Positions 37,736-48,267 of a DNA stretch of 64,000 nt are shown piece by piece. The position numbers and the translations under genes are program-made. The notes beneath the pieces were generated by a model, which saw nothing but the letters and a program-made list of their open reading frames with translations, had not been told where the DNA came from and made no database searches. The number at the start of each line of letters is the position of its first letter. The stretch's first letter is position 1. Source of the DNA: Jacaranda mimosifolia (taxonomy: Eukaryota > Streptophyta > Magnoliopsida > Lamiales > Bignoniaceae); contig CM032133.1 of NCBI GenBank assembly GCA_018894105.1, positions 20,102,501 to 20,166,500 on the forward strand, in the 5' to 3' direction.

Positions 37736-38438
37736 TGGTGAGGTTAATTTTAGTATGAGGAGTTTTTGGACCTCAACTAGAAGGGTCCTCCGACTAGAGA
37801 GATGCTTTATGAAGGTGGTAGGTGAAACCTGAGTCAGGGAACAAATATCAGGCTAGTCGAGAGGGTCCCCAACTAAGACCCTCCGACGATTAAGTTAGTA
37901 AATCGACTTAAAGAGTTTCGGGCAGAGTAACAGTTTTTGAGTATATGTATGCTTACCCTGGATTTTGAAGGATGAAGTATATATAGTGTTTGTCCAAAGG
38001 TGAAAAGATGATAATCTTCTTTAGCGTATTTCACATGCTAATTCCTGAAGTATGGACAGGGTAGGTCTTTTTGACCTATCTAGAAGGTGCACAAATGTTC
38101 GATTGGCTGGAATGGGGACTGTTACCATCATTAATGTGGAGGTGACATGCTGTTAGTCCATTTAATACGGACAGCCTAGCGGTTAAGACGCAATTAATGT
38201 GGATGTGATGAGTGGTAGACCGCCATTAAATGCCTTTTGTTCCCCATCCGATGGCCGCATCACCACCTTATGAGGTCGAATTGGCCCTCCTTGATCTGGA
38301 GGTCAAAGTATTTGACTTAGGAGGTCGAATCGGTCCCATATGCCAAAAACAATTTTTGGCTCTAGTACTTAGGTCCATTAAGTATATTGGGCTTGTGTTG
38401 GGTTTACCTATTCAAAACCTATTTGTTGTTCTCCAACA
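37736..38438 (-). mobile_element. LTR-like segment, probable Ty3/gypsy (Tat-type)
   Basis: Read on the minus strand it starts TGTTGGAGAACAACAAATAG at 38438. It has a TATATATA box near 37980 followed by a leader with CTCTTTAAGTCGATTTACT and CGTCGGAGGGTC, phrases common in Tat-lineage gypsy LTRs. No primer-binding site or target duplication could be fixed at the left edge, so this is a solo or partial LTR. The small open frame inside is not a gene. Confidence 0.5.
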
Positions 38439-40671
38439 GAGGTTGTACTACTTGTAAGAGTCATTTGGATAAATTCATTCTTTAGAATTGCATCATTGAA
38501 TATTTTGCTACCTTTTTTTTTAATGTTTAGGCGTCATCCTATATCAACTCTTTAAGAAAAGAAGTGAATATTGTAGTAGGTTATAATATTCATACTAATA
38601 TATTATTCTATATTTACGACCTCAACGTGCATACACAATAATATCTTATTCATTTCCTTCGATCAAAATTGCCGCAACTTGATAAGCATTTGAAAAATTA
38701 TAAATTAAATTAGTCTAATTTCATGTTTTTTGAAATATGAAACTAAATATCTTTCATCGAAAGGTAATTATTTAACCTTCCAAAGGTTTTTGCATATGAA
38801 TTTATCTCCACAAATTTTATAAGTATTCTCATAATTGTTTTGATAAACCAGATTCTTTTATTATCTCATATTCTCAAACTCATTTTTTGTTTTAGCAAAA
38901 TACTACTAAAGTTACCACGCCTATTTTCTATTGGAAGTTAACCTAGAAAAATCATGATATACCATGTCTTGTGTTTGAAAAGTATAACTCAGCCCTTGTA
39001 AATGCAAGTTCTTTATCTAGTTTCACATCAAATGAAGTTAAAGACAATACATAGTTCAATACTCAAATATTTTTTGGGAAATTGATATGCTCTTTCGGTA
39101 GAGAAATAAACAACTTATGCAATTCATTTGACATTTAAATCAAAGTCAGTCTATTTTTTTTTCATTGCCACAATGAAATGTGCGAGGCTCTTTTAAATCT
39201 TACAAAATCATAGTGGATGTAATTAAGTATTGTGAGTGGTTATATGCTTAAGAGGGGGGTGAATTAGATTATAAGGATTTTAATGCAGCGCAAGTTTATC
39301 ACTCAAAATATTTTCTGACTTTTCAAAACTGTTTAAGTCTTTTTATAGAAAAACAGTTTTAGTGCCTGACTAGAATTTATAAGTATCAGTTAAAATACTA
39401 GTCAGATCAGTGATAAGAAAAGTAGTAAAAATAGAAGTAAAAGACGTTGGTATTTATAGAGGTTCGGTAAGCCTACTCCTTTACCTAAGCTTTCACTTAG
39501 GATTTTAAACCTATTAAATTAATAAATGTATAAGAATGTTTTTATAGATGATAATAGTAATTTGACAGTAATAAACAGTAAGGGATCAGAAACATCCTAG
39601 CAAGGTGAAAAACCAGCTCTTCGCAAAGAGCTACACTAGAATCTCAAATAGGATAAGGCAGATCCTAGAGCACTGTGAAACCAGCTGTTTATGAACAGGC
39701 CCAAGGGAACTTTTTCTAGATTCACTTATACAACCTTTATGGACTGATGCACAAATTGCTGCCACTCCGTACTGCAAGCTTTAGTATCTTATTCCAGACT
39801 GGAACCAAGAACACTACAGAAGATTCCAGATAGTACTGCCTTACTTGTTTCTTCAACTAGAGGTCCTTAGAGAAACCAAGTACCGATTTGTTCTCTTCAC
39901 GCTGTCCCTCGATAGTAAGTATGACTCTCGTCCCTCTTCACTACTAAGTCCTTCGAGACACAAACCGCCTTATCCTCGTCTCCCCAAGGTCCATCAAAGG
40001 GAAGTTCCACTTAACCTTCTTCACCACAAGGTCCGTCACAAACACACATGGAGTAAGGATTGGAAACAATTAAGCACAAATCGTGTATAAGAGTATCACA
40101 CAACTCTTTAAGACACTTAACAAGTTTCTCTCGCAACTTAGTGATTCACACTTAGAATGCTGCATATTTTTCAATATATAGATGTACTACCAACAACTAT
40201 AAGTTCTAGTTTGATAAGTGATCATTAGATACAAATAAGGAAACAACCCATAAGGCAAGAAGCCGTTAGAGTCATGATTAAAGCATAATTGCGGACTTAA
40301 TTAATGATGCAGCAAAACTGGTCTTCTTTCCTATTAAATGAAGATATGAATTTTAAACTAGAATCCTTAAGTGATCATATTAAATAAGGAAAGTCAATTC
40401 CAGCACATTCTGACAGATTCCAACAGTTAAATAAGGAAAGAATAGTTTGAATAATTATGACATCCAAATCATAAAAATATATTTAGTAAGCTAGAGATGC
40501 AAGATTTAGAGCTAAAAAGAATAGACTTTTCTAGTATGAAAGATATGGAAATCAATCTAAATGATCTCCATAAAAAAGGTAAGTCAGAATCCATTTATTT
40601 ATAGAAAGCAAATTCCAGATGAGATTTATAAATTCTCTACAATTTATTTGAAGATAATTTAATAGTCCATG
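38439..40671. other. Repeat-like noncoding region
   Basis: From about 39240 the sequence has phrases typical of noncoding plant retroelements: AAGAGGGGGGTGAATTAGAT, AGAGGTTCGGTAAGCC, and CCAGCTCTTCGCAAAGAGC. No coding domains, clear LTR pair or target duplication were found. The hAT element at 40680 appears inserted in it, since similar TTCCAGA-rich sequence resumes after 41941. 38439-39240 is plain AT-rich spacer. Confidence 0.4.
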
Positions 40672-40679
40672 CAGAAAAA

Positions 40680-41933
40680 TTGGGGTGGCAATTTCCAACA
40701 TGACATGATAACTCGACACGAAAAATTGAATTTGGGTTGACCCATTTTGGGTTCAGCTCCAATAAGGTCGACACGAATAAAAACCCAAAGAAAATGGGTT
40801 GGGTTGGGTTGAATTTCAGGTCACACGAACAACCCAAAATTTAATTTTGAGTCACACGACAACCCGAACACACCTGAACCAACTCGAATTAGATAAATAA
40901 CATTTAAATTTTTTAGGAGTAAAAATATAAAATAACAAAATAAAACTTGAAATTTTGAACTTTAGCAATATCAACATTACTGCTTTGGTATTTTTTGGTC
41001 TTATTCATTTTCACAAACATATAAGATGGATGATTATAATTTTATACTATTTCTAATAATTATTTTTTGGTATCCAAGTGGACATGAAAATTATTCTGCA
41101 AATAGTTGACAAAACACTACTTTGACTACTGAATTGTCCTACAAATTTTTCTTAGACCTTATGCAATACAAAATTTTGCATATATAAATAAACAAGAATT
41201 CTTTCTATCAAGAGGCTATAAAAAATTTGAAAGATTCAAGTAAATTTTTATGATAAATTATGTGTCCAATTAAAATACTTGTTCACTTATTTGCTTGACA
41301 ATATATTTTTATTGATTTATGTGTTGCTTAATTAAATAAATCTAAAGTAAAGAAATTTTAAAAAGTTAAAAAAGACAATTTGATTGATACAAAAGATACA
41401 AAAATTAAAGAGAATGAATGGATAAAACTTGAAAAAGTATGATATTTTTAAAAAAAAGTTACTTTGTGATTTCAACACATTTATAATATTGATAAATAAT
41501 ACAAAATGAAAGGAATAAAAAGTTTTGAAAATTAAAATCAATATATTATGTGGTTCAATTAAATTTTTTTAGAAAGTTGCTATTGTGAATTTATGATGAG
41601 AATTCCTTACTCTTATTTTAATTTATTAATAACTAAGAATAGATAAAATTGAAAAATAAAAATGCAAAAAGAATTCTAAAATTTAAAACATATGTTTGAA
41701 ATAATTATTTTAAATTAGATTGGTTGGTTGGATTGGGTAGATTTGAGTTGGCGAGTTGACCTAATAAAAATCAGGTCGACCCGAAACTGACATGATATGA
41801 TTCAGGTTGGGTTAGGGTTGAGCATTTTCATGTTGTCATCGGATTCGGTTGGGTTAGGATTGATAAGATTAATGTTATATCCCCACTTCAACCCAACCCA
41901 AACCCACCCGACCCACCCAAATTTCCACCCCTA
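40680..41933. mobile_element. hAT-like element, copy 2 (1254 bp)
   Basis: Left end TTGGGGTGGCAATTTCC and inverted right end TAGGGGTGGAAATTTGG. The flanking 8-mers CAGAAAAA (40672-40679) and CAGATAAT (41934-41941) match at 6 of 8 positions, a decayed target duplication. It is the reverse-orientation relative of the element at 29808-37232 and shows what that copy looked like before the gypsy insertion. No coding capacity. Confidence 0.85.
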
Positions 41934-43575
41934 CAGATAATCCTCTTTTCTAAAAGTATTACAAGTTATCAATTTGAAAGAAGATAATAGAAAAAGTAAA
42001 TGAGACATTAGTCAATCATTCCATATATTACGTTAATTGAATCTAGCCATAATGAGCATATGTTTAAATTCAAGATTAGCAACATGATTTTCCTTCCATA
42101 AATAAAAGATGTGATGTGCTAAATCAAATATAAAGATATATTGTCAACATCAATATAGAGGAAGAAAAGCTCCAAACAACACAAGATAATTTCCAGACAA
42201 CATAAGGCAAGTTCCAGTAGATTTTTGGAAATAACTGACATTAGTCATGCAACAAATATTATCATAATCAAAACTCTAAAACTTATGCAAATCATCAAAG
42301 GGTGAACAAGTACTTTATTCAATTCAAGAGTTTTCGAGCACACAGAATCATAAATTATCAAACCTAGTAAAAAAATGAGATTAAGATTTAAAATTTTAGC
42401 ATATGATATTATTTGCCTACATATATGATATATTTATTGAAAAATATAGAGTACATGTTTATTAAAAAATTACTGATATTTTGATTGATAAGAAATCACT
42501 TATGCTCTTCAAAGATATAAATTAATGAATATTAACAATTGAATTTTTTATGAATTAACTCTTTTTCATTCAAAGCTATATTAAAAGAGAGGTACTAACT
42601 TATTAATTTTTATATTTTTCCTCCTTTGTGATTTAATTGACTCTCTCATTTTGTTGGACTTTTTGATTTTATTTATATATTCCTATCTCTCTATAGTACT
42701 TCATGTAGCATGTTTCCTCTTCATCTTATCTCATCTTTATTGTTAAACTAAATACATTATAATAATATTATTAGAAAATTATGCGCATATATCTAAAATA
42801 TAGGTGATTTTTTTACTACATAGCCATATCTGATGATGTTTTGAATATATATTCGAATATTCAATACTAAATCAACTAAGCATGAAATTGATTCAAGACA
42901 AAAGTTTATCGATTCATTTCCATTTTAAAACCCCTTGACTAAAAAATGGAACAATAAAAACATGTGAATTCAATATGGCTAAAATAAATATATTTTAAAA
43001 AATTTAACATTTAACAAGACGTGATTTATATGTATTTTTTACAATATAATGACTAATAGAGGCCGACTATTGAATTCTTTCATTTTTGGGTGATACTTGA
43101 AGAAACTTTTATTTTTCAATTTGTTTTCTATTGTTGTCAATGAATTAAATTGATGTCAATTATTATTCCATAATTTTAATTTAATTTTTATTTTTATTTT
43201 TTGTTAATTGAAAAGTTCTTTTTGATTTTTTAAACAATAAATTTCAATTGTTAATTTATGAAAGAAAACTAAAAATATGATTCAAATGATATAGAGTCAT
43301 TAATAAATTTGGTTTCCTCTAAACTTAGATAAATAAAATTTATATTACTTATTTAATCTATATTGTTAATGGAACACTTGTATTTAATCTAAAATGAGAA
43401 AAAGAAGAAAATACTTTCTTATGCATTCAATTTATCTATAATGATTTTGTTCTCACTTTCATCTCTTCTTAGTTAAGCCAAAAATATAGAATGTTTAAGT
43501 TTGCTCAATTTTAAACCTTTAATACTCTAAGACAAATATATTATATTATTTTATAATTTTTTTTGTTAAACAAAG

Positions 43576-43714
43576 TGTGAGAATTATTTCTTTAAAAGTT
43601 TGCTAGTTTATAAATCTGCAAGAGTTGGATTATGAATTAATGTAAAAAAAGTGAGAAAATGATTTCTTTAAAAGTTTGCTAGTTTATCAATCTACAAGAG
43701 TTGGATTATGAATT
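43576..43714 (+). repeat. Tandem duplication, unit about 75 bp
   Basis: GTGAGAA followed by TTTCTTTAAAAGTTTGCTAG and AAGAGTTGGATTATGAATTA occurs at 43576 and again at 43651, nearly identical. Confidence 0.85.
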
Positions 43715-44448
43715 AACTTGGTTATTAATATATGAAGTACGAAATTCATTCATCAAAATAAATATTTATATTTGATTAATTATTTAATGTTTAGTAATAC
43801 AAAAAATATGGACTCTTGATTGTTGAACACTATGTATTTAATGGGGTATGTACTTTACACCTGGGGATATATATTCTGTAAGGGTATGGATGGAGACATA
43901 TGGGCTAATATGATATCTTATCCAGTCAATAATATTCTATTTTATATATCGATAGAAAATATTTCACTATATCATATTAATGTTATTATCACACTCGACT
44001 AAATATTTTCTAAGCTTTATAGTTTGAATTACATAACTATGAATCCAATACTACATACCTTTTTAGTAAAAAGATCAATTTTAATTAAATATGATCAAGT
44101 TCAAGTCAATTATATAATGAGTGAATTATAATTGTTATATCTTTGATGTATACTTTAACAATGTTTATCATGTGATTAGTTAAGTCATGCAAAACTTGGT
44201 CTTGGTAAAGTTGTCCCCATCCTTCATCATGTCCCAAATAAAAGAAAAATTAATTTGATCCTTTACAAGAGGTTATTTGATAAAGACAAATTATAAATAT
44301 ATTTCCATCCTATGGCCTTTTAAAAATAATTATTGGAGGTTAGTAATGCCACATTATTATTTTAATTGAAAAATAATTTATTTAAAAAAACTATTAGAGT
44401 AAAATTTTAGTTGATTCTTTTTCGTGGCTTCTAATAGTGCTATCAACT

Positions 44449-44494
44449 ATATATATATATGTGTGTGTGTGTGCGCGCGCGCGCGCGCGTGTGT
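44449..44494. repeat. Compound microsatellite (AT)n(GT)n(GC)n(GT)n
   Basis: An AT run to 44460, GT units 44461-44473, an uninterrupted GC dinucleotide tract to 44489, then GT units. A long alternating GC tract is rare in such an AT-rich setting. Confidence 0.95.
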
Positions 44495-44689
44495 ATTTTC
44501 TTTTGATGCACTTTTTGTCTTTTAATTACTTAAATAAGGTTAAGAAACTTTCTCATATCTGTGATACAACATGAAAGTATCTTTTGCTATTAATTTTCAA
44601 AAAGAAAATGTATACATCACTATATGTAAAAATTAACCAAAGCATATTTAGAAATATATATAAATATGCAAATAAATGAAAAGATAAAA

Positions 44690-45050
44690 AGATAAATAAA
44701 CTTAATTTATTCGTTTTCATTATCATATTAAATATAATATTACATATGAATGTGACACCTATTCTTATATATAATAAATATTTTTCCCTTTTTATTTTTG
44801 AGGAAGAATCCATATTTGTACGAATGCATTTGTGAAATATCATTTTTTTTTATCAATTAAATATGTGATTGTAAGACTTAATCTATTTTTTTCCATTGTC
44901 ATATTAAATTTACAATTATATTTGAATTGAACAAATATTTTGACATATCAAATATATTTCTTTTCTTATTTTTGACGAAAAGCATATAAGGAATATCTAT
45001 GCAAATGTATTCATAAAGTATCATTTTTTTCCTCATCAATTTTTATTATT
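44690..45050 (+). repeat. Diverged tandem duplication, unit about 180 bp
   Basis: 44695-44862 and 44875-45045 share TTCATTATCATATTAAAT-like, CTTTTTATTTTTGA-like and AAATATCATTTTTTT-like blocks in the same order. Confidence 0.5.
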
Positions 45051-45528
45051 TCATAATTAATAATAATTAAGTATCATATCTTAATTAATTTCGATTCAAT
45101 TATTATTTTCTATGAGTTTAATTAAAATAAATTTAATTCAACTGTAATTTACCATACAACCATATGTATTGAATGTGAAGGGAGAGGAACATTGAACAAG
45201 GAGTACCACCCCCAGGGTTCTTATTTGTCTCCATTCCCTTCCCTCTTCTTTATGAATCGAAGTAGTAGCAAGTTTGTCCATTTTTAATTTCCTCTCCCTT
45301 TCTCTTGTTACTCCTAAAAAATTGATTGCTATAGATATGTTGGACTAAAAGGATATTTAAGCGTATATCTCATTATTGGTCATATTATTTTGTATAATTT
45401 TAATTAAAAATATATTTAATTTGTAATAAATACAATGATATACAGTTGACGTATATATGTTATTTAGGATGAAAAGATTTATCTAAATAATTGTAGTTTT
45501 TATTTTCTATGAGTCTAAATACAATGTA

Positions 45529-47998
45529 CTAGCATTATCCCCGTGCAATGCACGGATTCTTTAAAATTATTATATATTAATATAATTATTGAATTATAAA
45601 TATTATCAAAAATAACAATGTAAAAATAAAATTATCACAAAAAATAGTCAAATAATAGTAAAAAGTAAATTTAAGACTATTCAGTGAGAAATTAATTTTT
45701 TTTTCTAAACTTCCAAAAATAAAAGTCTATGAATATGATTACATATTTTATTAAGAAGAAAAAAATAATATACAATCAAAAACTAATAGATAGTTGCATT
45801 AAAAAATAAAAGTATATGAGAAGGATATAAAACACAAGATTGCTGGCTTAAAAGTGGTTGGAAAAAATTTAAAATTATAATACTTTAAAATTACGTTAGA
45901 CTTAAAAGACAATGAGTATATATTAAGTTAAAACTTAAAACATAAACAATTAGATAATGTATTGGTTGCCAAGAATTTAAAAAATTTCTTATTTAATTTC
46001 AATTTTTGAATAAAAATTAATTAAGCCAAGACAAAACTATGATAGTAAAGAAAAAAAATTCAAAAAATAAAACAAATATATAAAATAATTATAAAATTAA
46101 AATCAATATTAGTATATAAGTTAAACCTTTTATTGTCTCATAGTTTAGTTATCCCACAATTAAGTGAAGAAAAGAATTAAGAATATATATTGATAAAATA
46201 GTATTTAAAATTTTTAAAAATAGTACGAATTATACATACTTATACATACACAGTTACATATATATGAATAAAAAATAAAAATTAAATGACATACTTTTAA
46301 AATATAAATATTCAAAAAGTGAAACAAACTTTACAAATACCAAACCAAAAAATAGATCTTATCCTATAAAATTACAAACTTAGATAAACTAAAAAAGAGA
46401 ATTTAAAAATAAATTACAAAATCTAACAAATAAATTAATAACTTAATTCATAGAATGAATTAAAGGAAACTAAATGTATAACAATTTAAATAAAATAAAA
46501 ATTAACTGACAAAATTTATCAATAATTGAAGAAAAAAATATAATTAATAAAAATTAAATTAAATAAAAAAATATTGAGAGCAATAATATATATATATATA
46601 TATATAATCTCGTAAAATTATAAAATTAAAAGAACAAAAAAGGAATTTAAAAATTGAAAAATAAATTGATCACTTAAACTAAGTAATAAACAAAAAAGAT
46701 AATAAAAATTTACAAAGTTAATAACAATAAAGGCTAAATGATAGACTTTATTTATGGTTGAAAAGAAAATTATAGCATTAAAATCCAAAAAATCTCTTAC
46801 ATCATGTACGTAACATCCCTAAAATAAACCAAAAAATAAAAAAAATAAAAAAAGTGAAAAATAAAATCAAACAATCAATAAACAATTTGAAGAATAAATA
46901 AAGAGGCACACAAAGAGATAGAGGGAAAAAAGTGTTAGAAAATAAAGAGGCACGCAAAGAATAGAGTAAAAAAAATGCTAGAAATTGAGAGTAATAAAAT
47001 GACTTTCGAGACACTCTATATATAGTGGTATAAATATAAATTAGTTATTAAAGATAAGAGAGAATTATGAAAAGCATATTAAACTACAAAGTTCAAATAA
47101 TTTAGAAATCTTCCACATGTTGAGAGTAGAGATGAAAGAGACTTTGTAAATAAAATAAAATCATTTTTTTGGTATTTGAGATAAACAAAGAATAATTTGT
47201 TCTAATCAATAAAATGATTTCAAAAATCTAGATATCTTTAAAAGGAGTAAATACTTTCTACTTAATTATCAAAAATCAATTCTTACATTTAATTAAAAAG
47301 CTCAAAATTCTACGAATTCAAAATTTGATCAAAGTTGCACAATTATAAGTTTCACACCATTCTGCTATAAAATAATTGTAGAATAATAAAATTTATATAT
47401 AAAATAAATGAAATATTTATCTATTAATCTTGTGATAAATTAAATTTATAAGATAGAATTTTATGACAAGAGTACTTAACATCATGCTTATAAAATATTT
47501 TTTAAATTATAAACATATTTAGTGAGATAAAAATATGATTATACATATTTTTTGAATTATCTTATGACATAGAAATCTATATCACAATTCTGGATAAAAA
47601 AAACAACATAATATTTTAGTTATAATAGATAAGTTGATCGTATTAAAATGAAATATAAAAATAAATCAACAACAAAAAAAAATTTTGCAACTAAATTAAA
47701 ATTCTCAAAATTTTAAAAATTTGACATTTGGCCAAAATTGGACAATTAGAATCAAAATTGCATAATTGTGGGTCCTAAAACGTTGTGCTATATATAATTG
47801 TATAGATAGATATTCATTTGATGTGTATATATTATTTAAATTGAAAAGAATTAATTTAATTTACTAGAGTTATTATTTTCTATAAATCTAATTAAAAATA
47901 AATTTAATTTGGTTAAAGATTACCATTAAATCATGTGTATTAAATTTGATAATTTTATTAGAGAGGATTATTTTTGTCCTCATAGATAGTAGTATAGA
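45529..47998 (-). mobile_element. Complete non-autonomous Helitron (2470 bp)
   Basis: On the minus strand the 5' end is TCTATACTACTATC (47998 downward), preceded by A. The 3' end is CTAG (45532-45529), followed by T, so the insertion lies between A and T as Helitrons require. A hairpin CCGTGCATTGCACGG (45541-45555) sits 8 bases before the terminal CTAG. No terminal inverted repeats or target duplication exist, and no Rep/helicase gene is present. The interior is AT-rich, with a (TA)n run near 46586-46604. Host DNA resembling the element's own 5' part just left of the insertion (45430-45520) suggests an older related copy. Confidence 0.85.
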
Positions 47999-48267
47999 TA
48001 TAGATAAATTCCATATTTCTGACTTATTCAAGTAATTGATAAATAAATTTACAACCGTGTCGGATGGGCTTGATTTAAGTCAAATTAGCGTGTTAAATGG
48101 ACCGAAAACAACACTTTGGATGCATTAAATGATCAAGACTTGAAAAACAATTTGATTCTTCTGCAGCTAAGTTGCTCTGGTTACCAATCAAATAAAGTTC
48201 TGGTGGCCCAACAATCAAAATTTTCGCCCTTGACTAATCTTCGGCTGAATTTTCAGTCTCTACATAT
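47999..48267. other. 3' flank of the LRK10L gene, duplicated near 58.4 kb
   Basis: 48060-48210 aligns with 58430-58590, sharing CAAATTAGCGTGTTAAATGG and GGATGCATTAAATGATCAAG. It marks the 3' boundary of a duplicated receptor-kinase locus. Confidence 0.8.

Larger units (their letters stand above)
41942..45528. other. AT-rich intergenic region
   Basis: No gene recognised. It contains the local repeats listed at 43576, 44449 and 44690. Short open frames are low-complexity and Phe/Ile/Lys-rich, as expected by chance at this composition. Confidence 0.6.

Noticed and set aside
38230..38457. 75-codon plus frame
   Set aside because: It is antisense to the start of the LTR-like segment and has no family features.
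39845..40090. 81-codon plus frame with basic residues
   Set aside because: It lies in repeat-like noncoding DNA, with no family motif and no splice or promoter context.
46802..47014. Phe/Leu-rich 70-codon minus-strand frame
   Set aside because: It lies inside the Helitron in A-rich sequence; poly-A read on the other strand gives Phe runs.
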